In this document: positions 33,842 through 46,900 of the stretch, one piece after another
Layout of the letters: each line of letters opens with the position of its first letter
How positions within the stretch are numbered: the stretch's first letter is position 1
Assembly (NCBI RefSeq): GCF_032854445.1
Contig: NC_088297.1
Location: 3,223,991-3,287,990, forward strand
Direction of reading: 5' to 3'
DNA length: 64,000 nt
Source: Liolophura sinensis
Taxonomy: Eukaryota; Mollusca; Polyplacophora; Chitonida; Chitonidae
Program-made: the position numbers and the translations under genes
Notes under the pieces: generated by a model
The model's input: only the letters and a program-made list of their open reading frames with translations
Told to the model about the DNA's origin: nothing
Database searches by the model: none

Positions 33842-34459
33842 GAATATAAAGAATATAAAGTATAAAGAATATGGCATCACTTTCGCGAAGAATATGTTTT
33901 TGACACTGAGTATCTGAGAAGAGGGTCAGTAACAAACAACGGACATACATGGGTAGTTTAGACTCTTACAAGTTATACGCATAACAAGCTCTAATTAAGA
34001 CGCCCTGGTAAATGATGATAAAATGTTAGTAAACCTTAATAACCCAACTCTCCCGACTGTGTATCCGGGTATCTTATTTAGAGTGGTTCGTTAAAGTCGC
34101 TTTGTATATATAATCATCCGTTAACATACCGTGTGACAATATGTCGAGTGTTCATGTCCATACGTTTTGTCTCATTTGTATATTCTCGTTAAAGATCTGC
34201 CCAGGTGGAGTCGAACCTAGGCTCGCAGCCAACCTGCTCTCACGTCTCCATTGTATACGTTAACACTTACGATATCAAATCAACAACGTATTACCGTGGT
34301 CCGTTGGTGCCATTCACAGATTTTTGATACTTTCTATTGATTTGCAATAATTCAGGGAACTTTCCAATTTCACTTATTATTATGAGCAAAGAATTTAAGC
34401 AGATGCAAAATGAAATTAACAGGGAACAAAATACATTTTACACAAAATTGATAATTTCA

Positions 34460-34685
34460 GCTAAAAACATTGCGTGAACATTTCCTCCGCAGTGTAAACG
34501 TTTTCTGCGCGGTGTAAATTGTTTTCAGTCGTAGAAAGGTGACATTTAGCCTCGATCTGAGATATTCGCCATATTTGACCTGAAGGAAATATGCTGTGTC
34601 TAATATCTCGGATCGAGGCTGAGAAAACATTTTCACCGCGGAGAAAACGTTTACACCGCGGAGAAAACGTTTTCAACGGTGTTTC
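34460..34685. mobile_element. Foldback element with repeated CCGCGGAGAAAACGTTTACA motif
   Basis: The left arm (CCGCAGTGTAAACGTTTTCT, AGCCTCGATCTGAGATATT) is complementary to the right arm (AATATCTCGGATCGAGGCT, CCGCGGAGAAAACG twice). Spans about 220 bp. Confidence 0.75.
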
Positions 34686-35087
34686 GAAGTTTGCAGTATA
34701 ATAACATTTTTGTGTTTGAGTTAATTCCCTTTTTCACATACTTTAAATTCTTTGTTCCTAATGAGAACCCTTCATTCGAAAAACCTTGTACCACGGTAGA
34801 AAATTAGAAAATGTTTAAAATTTCGAATGGCACTAACAGTTCACTCTACCTTTTCTACGTAGAAATGAATTCTTTCAGAAACGTTTTTTTCGTGCGACTG
34901 CTTGTGACTGGAATTTCTTGCCGCTGAGTATAAAAATTATGTAGAACGCAGCCATTCCACTGGAAGATATACACCTATTATACAGTATCCTAACCACCTC
35001 CCTGTTTCTCCTGTAATACGAGACCTGGAAATAATGAACTCGACTTACGATCTTCTTAACAACCGTTTAACAGACAATCCAAAATAC

Positions 35088-35352
35088 AAAGTACACATCG
35101 CAAAGTACACATGTGGTGCAAAGTTCACATGTGGTACAAAATACACATGTGGTGAAAATACACATGTGGTGCAAAATACATATGTGGTGCAAAGTACATA
35201 TGTGGTGCAAAGTACACATGTGGTGCAAAGTACATATGTGGTGCAAAGTACATATGTGGTGCAAAATACCTATGTGGTGCAAAATACATATGTGGTGCAA
35301 AATACATACGTGGTGCAAAATACACATGTGGTGCAAAATACACATGCGGTAA
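35088..35352. repeat. 18-bp tandem array, about 14 units
   Basis: AAATACACATGTGGTGCA and variants. The period of 18 keeps frames open on both strands. Confidence 0.93.
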
Positions 35353-35877
35353 AAGTAATGAAACATGTGAATATTGTTTTCATTTTTTTAGCAGGAACAG
35401 CGCCTTTTCGGTGGAATATTTGCGTGTAGACACGCGACAGATGTAATAGCCACACTTTCATTGTTTGGGGATAGTAATCTTGACGTCAAAACACATACTG
35501 ATATTTCCAATTCATGTTGTTCATTTCCTAAAGAGTCTGAACGGTTTATGCAAAACAAATGGTTACTTTTGTTACCGTGCACCTTGTACGTACATTGACA
35601 TTACATCGATATTATTTGTTTATTTTTTTTGTTTGTGATAAGAATATCTGTGTACATTATTTGAATGAATTGAGAATTTGTAACATGGCCATTGTCAAAA
35701 CTAGTTCGTTGAACCATTAAGCTGACTTTGAGAAATAAAACTTGAAAAAAAAAAGATATTTTATCGATGCATGCGTAAAGATGGTCGTTTAAGTTTTTTT
35801 CCCGATTTGTGTGATTTTTTTTTTTTTTTTTGCTTTATATTTTTTCACATGTAATGTAATGGTATTTAAAAGTTACA

Positions 35878-36150
35878 ATGATTGCTTGGGGTTTAACGTC
35901 GTACTTAACAATTCTTCAGTCATATGACAACGAGGAGTCATTTATAGGTGTGTGTACAGGTTGGCGGCTGGTGTACAAATGTCTGTTTCAACGCATAGAC
36001 ACATATACTGTCATATATCTTCTTGTACTGACACTGGGTCAAGCAGCCCTGTTTCCCTGCTCTAATCTCTCGGTGTTGAGCTCCAAGCGAGGAAGCAAGA
36101 TGTACCATTTTTAAAATATTTGGTGTGACCCGACCCTGGTTTGACCTGAC
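35878..36150 (-). mobile_element. SINE-B copy, diverged
   Basis: GCTTGGGGTTTAACGTCGTA, TCAGTCATATGACAACGAGG ... GGTGTGACCCGACCC. Confidence 0.6.
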
Positions 36151-36358
36151 AATCAACTTCAATCACATATATATAAAGTGTTCCCAACAATTGTCAAGTT
36201 TTACAAAGCAATGATTTATTTTCACCATTATGTAAGTACCTTTTTGGTAATTCAGCGCATTTAGTCAACTGGATCTAGATTACATTTTGATTAAACAGAC
36301 GAAGCTAGCTTCTCACACCTGTGTGATTTACACTCGAATAATGAATAAACCGTCTTGT

Positions 36359-36748
36359 TACATCGCATGCATCGCTCTCTACTTTTCGTTTTACATCACT
36401 GCCACCTCTAGACAAGCTTGACCTTTGGAGTCTGTGAGATACATCTAGGCTTGTTTAGGCTTTGTCTCATCAAGTGTGTTCTTCAGCGGGACTATTTAAA
36501 ATCAGTCTTCATTAATAAAACTGTTTTAGGTTTTGGTTAGAATTGTGTTGTACATAAACTAGATAAAGAGAATGCATGTGTATAAAATTTGTTAGAAACA
36601 AAGGTTGAGACTTATTGTGTTTTCTGACATCACTCCCTGCCTCATCACCTTGACCCCAGTGACCTCGGCGTTGTTCAATATTTCTGTACAAAATTTACTA
36701 GAGGTGACAGTGATTTGAGCGAAAGTTATGATCGACGCATGCGCTGTG
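36359..36748. mobile_element. MITE-G copy 2
   Basis: Same structure as 23030-23412; the right end reads CGACGCATGCGCTG. No transposase gene is in the window. Confidence 0.78.
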
Positions 36749-36749
36749 A

Positions 36750-38290
36750 AGAGTATGCTTGTTCTCCTGGTATAAACTGACCTACCTTCACTAGTTTCAC
36801 ATTTCCTTACATTTACTAGTAAAGTGTCTTTTATGTTTGCTGACTATGATTACTAGGTGAATAGATGAAAAAGTACTGTTATCTGATTTTCTTCATAAAA
36901 CAATATATTGCCGGGGTTGGATTTTGTTTTTTGTCCTTTTTTCCTGGCGTCGGGGGAAACCTGGTGCAAGGATTGAAGAAAAGGTTTTCGTAAATAAAAC
37001 ATATGCATGGATTTATCAACCTTTCGTTCTACGGATATGATCAGAAGACAACAAACAAAAACATGTTATAAGGTGCAGTCATTGTGAAATCTAAGAGAGT
37101 TACTTGGTAATCTGAAAACATCACCTTTATGTCTTTAACTTTTTTTTTAAATCAAATCTAATGTTTTTTACTATAGTTGTAGTAGTGTATGCGGTAGGCT
37201 ATCTAAATCTCGCTCGCCACTTCCCCATAAGAAAGTATTGCCGGTATGGGCTAAATGCTTTTTTAAAATTTTCTTTCAATATATAATATGACCATCGAAT
37301 GCATGCACTCGTTATGCCAGTGAGCGGTGAAACCTGGAGTTCAGGCTGAGAAAAGATTGGGTCTACACACTCAAAAAATAAATATGTTAATTTTAACAGG
37401 AAGTTTGTTGTCTGAGAGTTGCTAGATTGTCGCGCCATGTTGGGTCAGGTTAAAAACGAACCAAATACTGTTTTGCAAATGGAGAATGTCGAATCTACAA
37501 TGGCCTATATGTCTGCTACAAGTCTCATTTGACCGGCCCCTACATTCCACCTTTTACAAAAATACAGCGATCAAGACACTACCCAGCAAGGTATAGGATT
37601 TGAGGTGCCGTGCGGAACCAATGCGTTCGCTGGGAGTTCAAGTCCAGCTCATGGTGGGTTCCTCTCCGGCTGTAAGTGGGAAGGATTTCCGGCAACCTGT
37701 GGATGGCTGTGGGTTTCCACTAGGCTCAGTCCGGTTTCCTTGTGTTTCGTAAAACACAAATCAAATTAATCTCGTCAAAATGTCAAATTGCTAATAGTGT
37801 ACAGGTCCTCCAACGCTTAATCTGTTTTAAGAACCGACACTCTCACCGCCGTGCCAATAAAATACTGAATTTACCACGAGTTGTGTGGGGGTGTAATATA
37901 TCGCTGAAAATGGAGCCGACTTGTGTTGGGGTAATATAAGAAAAGTTGCATAAATTTTTGTATGGTCAAATGATGACCATTATATTCGGACGAATTTGCC
38001 ACGAACATTTTATACAAGAAATATTTGTTTGGGGCTATGTTCACTCCTGAGATACATTTTTTACATTTCCAACTATGTCATTCTTTTGACACGTATAGAT
38101 ACATAGCTGTATTCTGTCCCATTCATTCTAAAGAAAATAATTAAATCTACAAGACTTGTCCAACAATATGAACTGTGTCGTGTAACATACTGGCTGGCAC
38201 GTTTACCTCCTCGAATAATACACTGTTTGGAAATAAGTGGATGTAAGTTTGTTTACGTGTTACATATGTTTTTATGATTTATATGTGGAT
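36750..38290. other. Intergenic, nothing recognised apart from the SINE-A at 37600
   Basis: No supported exon or RNA gene. Confidence 0.45.
37600..37770 (+). mobile_element. SINE-A fragment
   Basis: AATGCGTTCGCTGGGAGTTC, AGTCCAGCTCATGG, CGGCTGTAAGTGGGAAGG, with a deletion before the tail. Confidence 0.7.
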
Positions 38291-38293
38291 TTC

Positions 38294-38474
38294 CTTAAAG
38301 GGATACAGAATCAACTCTGATTGGCTAACAGTGGAGAAAGGGTTTCCTGGGTTAACCCTGCAGCCTTTACGCTTGATTAAATGTACCATACTTAAAATTC
38401 AATTTAGGCAAGGCATAGTCTGGACTTGTCTATCTCTCACAAAAACCAATCAGGCTCAATTCTGTTTCTTTTTA
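38294..38474. mobile_element. MITE-F copy 2
   Basis: TTAAAGGGATACAGAATCAA on the left and CCAATCAGGCTCAATTCTGT with a terminal TTTAA on the right. TTAA ends suggest a piggyBac-type target; that is inference. Confidence 0.68.
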
Positions 38475-39594
38475 AAAGAGAATGGTGTTGTTTCACATAG
38501 TTAATAGATAACGCTTTTCTCAAAACTTTTACATTCCCTCATTCCCACTTGTACATCACGCAATAATAGGACACGATTTTATTTACACATATATAGCTTT
38601 GAAATATCTAGGTCAACTGCTCAGCTTGTCGTTGATTGGTCTGAGATTCATGACCTCTGCAGAGAGGGTAGAAGAGAACGGCAGAAGAAAATATGTCGTT
38701 TTTTCCACTTCAGTTTGGGAGTAGAATAGACTTTAACGCCTTCGTCTTGGTGTTTATTATGTAACCCCATACCAAAGAACCTGGTTTCGTACCTCGTCAA
38801 CTACCGACAATCATAGTGAAACGTTTCCGTGTCGACACTGTGCCAAATAATAAAATTTAAGGGATATTTTTGATTTTATTCTAAAATATAAGCGTTGCCA
38901 GAATTTCAGAAAATTTGACCATGTACAAGAGGACTTGTGTATGTACATAGAAAAGGGCATAAGCACTCAGTTCATCTCATTTAACCCCAATTCCTTCTGT
39001 CAACCGTATATACACTGTAGGCCTACACATGTTGAAATAAGAAACATTTGATGGCCATTTATGATGTGTCATATATTGTGTCATATATTCTGTTCGTCTA
39101 ATAGAATCTTTATTTCATACATTTGTAATTTAATTGAATTAATAAAATATGTGTGTTATATTTAATAGAACAATCAGAACAATAGAACAATTATTTCATA
39201 CATTTTTTAACTTAATTGAATTAATAAAATATGTGTGTTATATTTAATAGAACAATCCGCTGGAATAACAGAATACATTCTAGCATCACTCAGACAACAG
39301 ACTTTGTTTTAAAATTAACAGATTTATTATTATTTTTTTTGAGTGTAGCATAGGTCGGTTGGCCGTGTACCCAGCTCAGCGTCAACACTGACCGCCAATC
39401 GAGTCATCGTACATTCCCAAAACCGAAGTTCGGTCATTACGCCTGTGCTGTGCTCAAAGTGCCAAAGCTGTGCGAAGCGAAAACAGGTTGCCTGTGATCT
39501 TAAAGCAATCTTGAATGGATTTCACCTGATTATACAGAAATAATGAAGGCTATAACGACACACATATAATCGATGTATCCACTTGGACAGCATC

Positions 39595-40270
39595 TGAACG
39601 TCACAAACCGCCATTTTCAAATCACGTGTCTCCTTTGCTACGCTGCTCTTTCTAAAATTAAAATCATCTTTTTTGACAATAGTTATTTATAGTAAATACC
39701 ATTTATTACTGAAACAAAAATTTTCTGCTTTCAATCTCAACGTTCCAAGATTTTATTTTCGGACGATGCCCAGTACGGTGGGACTGACTAATATTGAAAA
39801 TGGTAGCGGTAAGCGAACACACGTTTGTGCAAATGGGATACCGGCAAAAGTCCGAAGTGGGATGTTTTATGTCATTTCAGTCACGCTGGACATTCCACTG
39901 CAGCGTCAACAGCATGACGTCACAGCGGGTAGACCAAATACGTCACAGTGGGTAGACCAAATACGTTACAGATGGAACCGCAAGGCGCAACATGTTTCGT
40001 GTCGCGCAACAAAAGACTTGTGACGCGCAAGTCCTAATTCACACTAGCGACACCTGTTGTGAGAAGATAACCCGCCGGTATCCCATTGTGACGTTATGCT
40101 TATTCACGAATAATTGGGTGAAATTAAGACAGACTAAGTGTAGGGTTAAAAGGAACATGTTCTTGTGGCGTAAAAATTTGATATGTTGAGGACAGCACAT
40201 TCCGGATTAGTGAGTGGAAGAGCACAAATCTGTATATCTGAAAGATAAATTCGGAAGACCTAATGAGCAT
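39595..40270. repeat. Dispersed element E, copy 2
   Basis: GCCATTTTCAAATCACGTGT, TATTCACGAATAATTGGGTG, CACAAATCTGTATATCTGAA. Longer than copy 1; contains a short direct repeat (ACGTCACAG...GGGTAGACCAAATACG twice, 39917-39965). Confidence 0.6.
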
Positions 40271-40512
40271 AAAATATTGGTATATTGTTCCTCCTTTGTT
40301 AGTCTGCTTGGTTGTTGTTGAACATGTTGTGGTATCTTGAGAAAATCAAGATAGTTGCCTGTTGTATAGATTAAGAGTCACCAGAAATAACAAGTCGACG
40401 GCAAATCAATCCGCAATGAAACCGAAATTTTGAAACAGATCCTGTGATATTTGGATGTTTCAGAAAATTCAGGGGATGCTGGTTTGCTGGTTAGATTGAC
40501 ACATTTTTCGGA

Positions 40513-40518
40513 TTTATT
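40513..40518 (-). terminator. Poly(A) signal candidate for the coiled-coil gene
   Basis: AATAAA on the minus strand, 135 nt after the stop codon. Confidence 0.4.
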
Positions 40519-40652
40519 TCCTTCCCTAAAGGCAACCTTTCTAAATCACGGTACCTTTTCATAAAGCGTCAATATTGCGACCCGCAAGTATAGGTTTGCA
40601 AATTGAAAACAAGAATCCTGTCCTTCAAATCATATTCACTTGTGAAATCAGT

Positions 40653-40973
40653 TTATTTCTTCAAGTGCTTCCCGTCCAGCAGGGCCTTGGCGATCTTTTT
40701 CCGATGTTCTTCGTCGAAATTAAAAATCCGAATAATCGCTCGAAGGTGATCGTCCGAAGATTTGGCGTCAGTCAAATAATGGAAAAAAGAGTCCCTAAGA
40801 AAGCGGAGGGTTGCCTCCGATTCGCTTTCCGGCTTTTCACCCTCTTCGTAGGACTCTTTCCGCCGCAGAGATTGCCACTTGGCCAATTCTGTCTCGGTGA
40901 CCGCTAACTTTCGGACTAACTCCCGAATGGTGAAGCTGGGACTCCTTATGCCTTTACCCACCATGTCCTCAAG
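40653..40973 (-). CDS. Coiled-coil/GRIP-like gene, terminal exon
   Basis: Acceptor gttttcag| then LEDMVGKGIRSPSFTIRELV... ending DGKHLKK and TAA. It carries the GRIP-like segment. The stop codon itself sits within an AATAAA hexamer (40657-40652); a better-placed AATAAA is at 40518-40513. Confidence 0.84.
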   Translation of the reverse strand, partial: LEDMVGKGIRSPSFTIRELVRKLAVTETELAKWQSLRRKESYEEGEKPESESEATLRFLRDSFFHYLTDAKSSDDHLRAIIRIFNFDEEHRKKIAKALLDGKHLKK

Positions 40974-43900
40974 CTGAAAACAAGAGAAAAATGAATTTGA
41001 TTACGTGGCTGTAGACTGCTGAGTAGATTAGCATTTATTTTATTTATTTACTTGATTGGTGTTTTACGCCGTTACCAACAATATTTCACTTATACCACGG
41101 CGGATAGCACTATTGTGTGAGGAAATTGGGCAGAGCCCGAGGAAACCCACGACCATTCGCGGGTTGCTGAAAGGCGACCTGAGAGAAAATCAACAATAGT
41201 TCGACTTGAACTCACAGTGAAAGCACTGGTGAGTATTGTTTCATTTTGCTACACTAGCACCTTAACCACCAAACCACGTGGTTCCCCGTTATTTATTTAT
41301 TTATTTATTTACATAAAACATTTTTATATTGCTTCCGGGATCTTTAGTAGGTGCATTTAAGCTTTGAATCAAAGGGAAAATATACAATACACCTGGTTTC
41401 TTCAAGCAAATATCCAATGAAACAGTGACTTTCAAGACACAATAATATGTTTTCAATGAAACATGTCTATACAGAGTGGGCAATATCTGAATAAACCACG
41501 CCGGCCCAAGGCATGTACTATTTTGTTCATTTTTGTAAGATGTCATCGTTTCTGCATGTATAGTTATATTGAAAAGCAAAGAGGTACATGTTGTTTAAAC
41601 AACGTTGAACCGGCTTGTATGGATTTTATCACGTGAAGTTAGTTAACAGATTGTAGACCAGTGTGATAACGTTCCAATTTCAGAACGTGATGGTTAAGGA
41701 TTTGGAGTCTAGAGTGAGAGATTTATTTATTTGATTGGAGTTTTTTTACGCTGTACTTAAGAATATTTCACTTGTACGACGGCGGTCAGGATAATCGTGG
41801 GAGGGTAGGTTGCTAGTAGATCTTCCCACGTACGGCCGGAGTGGGTGCCAGAATGAGGTAGACATGAATTGACAGCTACTACTACTACAGCGGCCATGGA
41901 GGTCCTCAGAGAGAGATTCAAAATCTATGTCTGTAAACAAACATTCGTATATCAGACGTTAACCAACGCGGTCGCTGTGAGTTCAAGTCCAGCTCATGCT
42001 GGCTACCTCTCTGGCCATCCATGGGATGGTCTGCCAGCAACCTGCGGATGGTCGTGGATTTCCCCCTGATTCTGTCCGCTTTCCACCCACCATAATGCAG
42101 GCCGCCATGATATAAGTGAAATATTCTTGAGTACAGCGTAAATCATCGATCAAATCAATGAAATAAAGCTAATATAACACGATGAATATACAGTCTCCTG
42201 GATAAAGAAAAATAATTAGACACAGTTGTGAAGCACGGTACTAGAGATTCTGAAAGTTTTAAAATAAAACGTATGAAGTAATTTGACTGGTTACAGCGTT
42301 TAAACCTAAATACCCATCCATCGCGAACAGGCCCTTCCAAGACCGTGTAATACGTCACAGTTTCTGTGTAGTTGTGTTGATAAACCAATGACGTAAATGT
42401 AGTTCACAAGCACTACAGTGCAACAGCAGCGAATGACGTGTTTTGTATTCCTGCATAAAACACAATTCGGCAAGTAGACTAGACCTGAATCCTTATGGTG
42501 AACTTTAGCATACACGAGGACTCGTCCCTTTGCATTGTTTTCGTGTGATTTTATATCAAATCTGATGCATTTTGAGAAATGCTAAACCAGGGACCATCGG
42601 TGCAATTTTTTTACCTAATTCTTCCTAAGGGATGGTGCTAGGGAGCGTGCAATTTGTTACAATTTAAGCATTTACATGAACAGTGGGGATACAACCCCAT
42701 GTGAAGTAATTTGACAAGAGGTCGTATTCTATCGGTTGCGTGTAGCAATTTGCCAACTGTCACACCGTCATCGCTACTCTGGTTTTACTCTCTATGTTGT
42801 AAGTCTTAAATACTTACACAGATTGAATCTGTGCGTCGAAAAAGACATTCGTATACCAGCAGTTAACCAATATGGACGCTCCAGATCATGAATGGCAAGG
42901 ACAATTCCCAAAACGACGTTTAACATAAACCACCAAAGAACAAAGAAAGTTTATATAAGTACGAAATTAAGGCGGAATGATACAAAGAGAAGATATCTGA
43001 GGCTTTCATTGATGCTGGAAAGACGCAAGGCATGTTCTAGGCGGCTGAGTGAAACCACAATTCAAATCGTGTTCCATGGAACCAACTTGTTTCCAGTGGA
43101 ACATTTCCCACTTCCTGTCAGATAAGGCAACCTCAACTTGGCAGTAAAACGTTGTGGGTGAAATAGTAACAATGTAAATTGAAAATGCGAAAGGACACGC
43201 ACTATCTCCAGATCGGTACACTAACATCGGGTTCTATTTCTATGACAGTTCCAATAAAACTTTGCGCATGTTCACCTCTTCCTCGCGCTCAATCTGCGCC
43301 ACCTGGCGGCCTTTCCGGTACATCTGCAGATAAAGTTTTTCCTGTTCCTTCTCCTTACACTCCATGGCCGTCTGTAAAAAATAAGAGGGCGGATAAGTCA
43401 ACCATACGTCCGATAGATATTTGGGTTAACGTGCATTATTAGGACTATTCGCGATATTAAGGGAGTATTCTAAGAGCTGAATGATAAATTGTCATGCGCA
43501 CAGTAAGTCAGCGTAAAACCAGTAATATTACAATGGGGAACGGGATGTAGCTCGGAGATTAAGGTACGTGATTTCTAACCACGACACACGGACTGTGGGT
43601 TCAAACCTGATCTTGGACAGACAACTTGTAGACACGTAAGGAGTGGGCGAAAGGAGCGATGCATACGCTGTAAGGTGCATACGTCTGTCCCTCATTGCCC
43701 GGCGTTCCGCAGTAGTGTGACACTCGGCACACACAGATTTCGGGAGACTACATCCACACGTACATTTCGACGACTACCTATAAGGCTACCGATTCAAAAA
43801 ATCCATCAGTTAGACTGTGTGAAGGTGAGGGTATAGTGTACTTTTATTAATTTGAACTGGCTTCCTCTCTGCGGGAAGGTCCGTCAGCAACCTGCGGACG

Positions 43901-46900
43901 ATCGTGGGTTTACCCCGGCCTCTACCCAGTTTGCTCCCACCATAAGTGAAATACGACGTAAAACACCAATCTTATAAATAAATAAATATTACTTTGAAAG
44001 AAAAAAAAAACAAGGAGTTATTATATTACCAAAGACTTTTTTCTACACTTTGGGGACCTTTGTCTTTCTAATCAGAATTAAACCCTAACCTCCACCAGAA
44101 GTCTCTTCGCCCTTTAAAAAGACTCAGTCATCTGGTGTTAGTGGTACGTGCAATATTAACTTTGCAGGTAAACAGATTTGACATCAAGGGAGTGCTAACA
44201 CAGTACCCTAGATCAGTCGGATCGAAGTTTAGATGTGTCCTCGGCCTTAGTTTGCATTGTAATATTGATTTTAGACAGCTAGATGTCGGACTTAAAGGTA
44301 GCCTGTCACAAACGACTACTTGTATAGACAGCCACCCGCATGTACTTAAATGTAGAAGACACACGTATGTGTACCAACTGGGCCAACAATTGTAGTGCTT
44401 TTGATATGTATGTAAAATATCCCGCTCTCCAGTGACTATTTGCGCAATCTTATGTTCGTTCACGACCACCACTATGGTGTGCCCATCTGTAAGTCACATG
44501 TAAGAAAGTTCTCCAGTGACTTGCCAAAGGTTGGTGGTTTTCCCTGAGCATTCAAGGCACGGACCACTATGGTATACGTGCTAAGTTTTTTTAAGTATGT
44601 GGTTCAACAACAATGAAATAAATAATTCATGTAACGTTTTATGGCTTATGACTTATACAGTTTCCAAGTTTATAAGTTAAGTTTACAGTTTTCATATATA
44701 AATACTATACGCTGCCATATTATCATTATAATCAGGCTAATATCAGGCTTATTACATACTCCAAAAGGTTGGGGGACTATTTGTCTTGTCGACATAAGTT
44801 GATTAGTAAGTTGACAGTGACGTAATTAGTCTTTTGACTTATCAATCTAAAACTGCGCACAAAACCGTTCTACAAATACAACGCGGCGTGCGGTAAAGCG
44901 TTATAAGTGAATACAACCTGAGTGCTCGGAGTAAACTAACCGCCTTTTGGCAAAAAACTTGAGAACTTACGCGCACATTTTTGCCCGCAGAATCACCTCA
45001 ATATCACACTTGTCATATTCTGAGTGTCAACCGATCTGCGTTGAACTTCATGTTAAACTACACAAACAATTATACGAGCAGTGCTGAAGTGACAGAGGCT
45101 GTTCAAAACACTGACACATTTTCTGTGCGCTACGGCATCTACCATGGAAATCTATCTTTAAGATTAACACCCGTTGGGTTTATTTTACCTTAGCTGCAAT
45201 GGAAATACATGTATAAGCATGTACAAAAATTGGTAGTGAGTTCATTACCGTCTTGAATATATACCCTTTGATATGGACAGTATTTTGTTCGTTATACTTT
45301 ATCTACCATATACAAATATTTGTCATGAAAACTGACACGGTTTTGGTTCGTTACTGTAACTGTCACGGGAATATGTGCACGAAGGTTAACATTGTTGGGT
45401 CATTAATACGGTATCTGCTTGCGAGCATATGTTTGGATATTGGGCATGGTTGGCATTGTTTGACACTGTTAAAAAGCGCTGAAAGTGCTTTAGCGCACCT
45501 TGTCCAGTACGGAATAATCAATCACTAGCCTTAAATGTTTAGTAAACGCTCATGAAATATTTCACTCAAACTGGTCCATGACTTAGGTACGTAATTTAAA
45601 CTCATAGACCTTTTTCACAAAGCCATTTCCGTCTAGAGTTCAAATACCACAATCTTCAATACAAAAAAGATATTCAAAACATGGACATGGACTACCACAG
45701 CATAGAACCAGCGCTCACAAGTTTATCGACTAGATAAAGTAGTTAAGAGATTAACCTGGATTGTGATTTATGTAAAAAGGGCGTCTTGAATGATAGATTA
45801 TGACAACTGTTATAAGATCGCAATCCGCGGTCTGAATCTTTATAGCGCCCAGTTATAAACGCAGAAAGCAAACTGTCCTATGCGCTAAAACGACTGTGAG
45901 TCCCAGCCTGGCGGCGTTTCATTGCATTATTGTATATACAACATTTATTTATTATATATGTAGCACATGGAGCAATCAAATTACGTAAAGGCTGAGTGAC
46001 CCGCATATCACAATACATATGGCTTTATCCCATGACACCCTTATACAGCCGCTGTATATACACACACACACAGGCCGCACTGTACAATACGTTGGCTGCA
46101 TGATCCATACCAGCGTGTGACACCCAGTGTGTGAAATCAATAGAATAGTAAGATAGTACAATACGTTTACCTTCAGCTCATCCATTGTCTGTTCCATGGT
46201 TGTCACCGCCTTTACTGACTCTTCGTACGATTTCGTCAGGTCTTCGTATTTGCATTTCATGTCTTCCAGCTCTTTTCGAACATTTTCCAATTCCTCGTTT
46301 CGTTTTTCCACCTCCCCGGCGGCTTCTTCTTTCAGTTCGAGTTTCATCTGTTCCGCCTCCATGTCTCGATGTTGCAAGGTCTGTTTCAGCTCTCGCACCT
46401 GTGCTTTCAGGTCTTTGATCAGATGGTCTTTCCGCTGACTCGGAGTGATGTACTCGGGAGTTTCCGCCTCTCGCTCGTGCAGAGAATGCTGCAGCTCAAA
46501 TCGGCGTTTACTCGTTGTGTTTTCCCGGACTTGCGCCTTGCCGTCCGAGTTCCAGTGACACAGGGAGTTGGTACCTCCGCAATCTGCGTGCGGCAAACAT
46601 GAAATATCGTCACGTGGTATTGAAAATCTGCCACGTGCATTCCTCTCGTCTTTTCTCGCGTCCACGTAAATGCCGGATTTATTGACCGGACTCTTTGTGT
46701 TGAACGTGTGAGACCGCTGTAACCTGGGAAGACGGGATGACGAACTCCGTTGCAAACTAGCCTCAGTGGACTTCTCGCCATTTACTTCGAGGGCCTCGGA
46801 TTCCAAACTGTCCGCCAAACTGCAATGGCTGCGTGTTTCTACGTCACTTCCGGTTGTCATGAACTCCCTGTTTGATGATGTATGTGAAGAAGCCATTTCA

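Noticed and set aside
35034-35429. 131-codon plus frame and its antisense partners
   Set aside because: 18-bp tandem repeat.
45976-46170. Extension of the coiled-coil exon past AAG|gtaaac
   Set aside because: After MDELK the frame becomes hydrophobic and unlike the coiled coil; the donor joins in phase to the exon at 43371.
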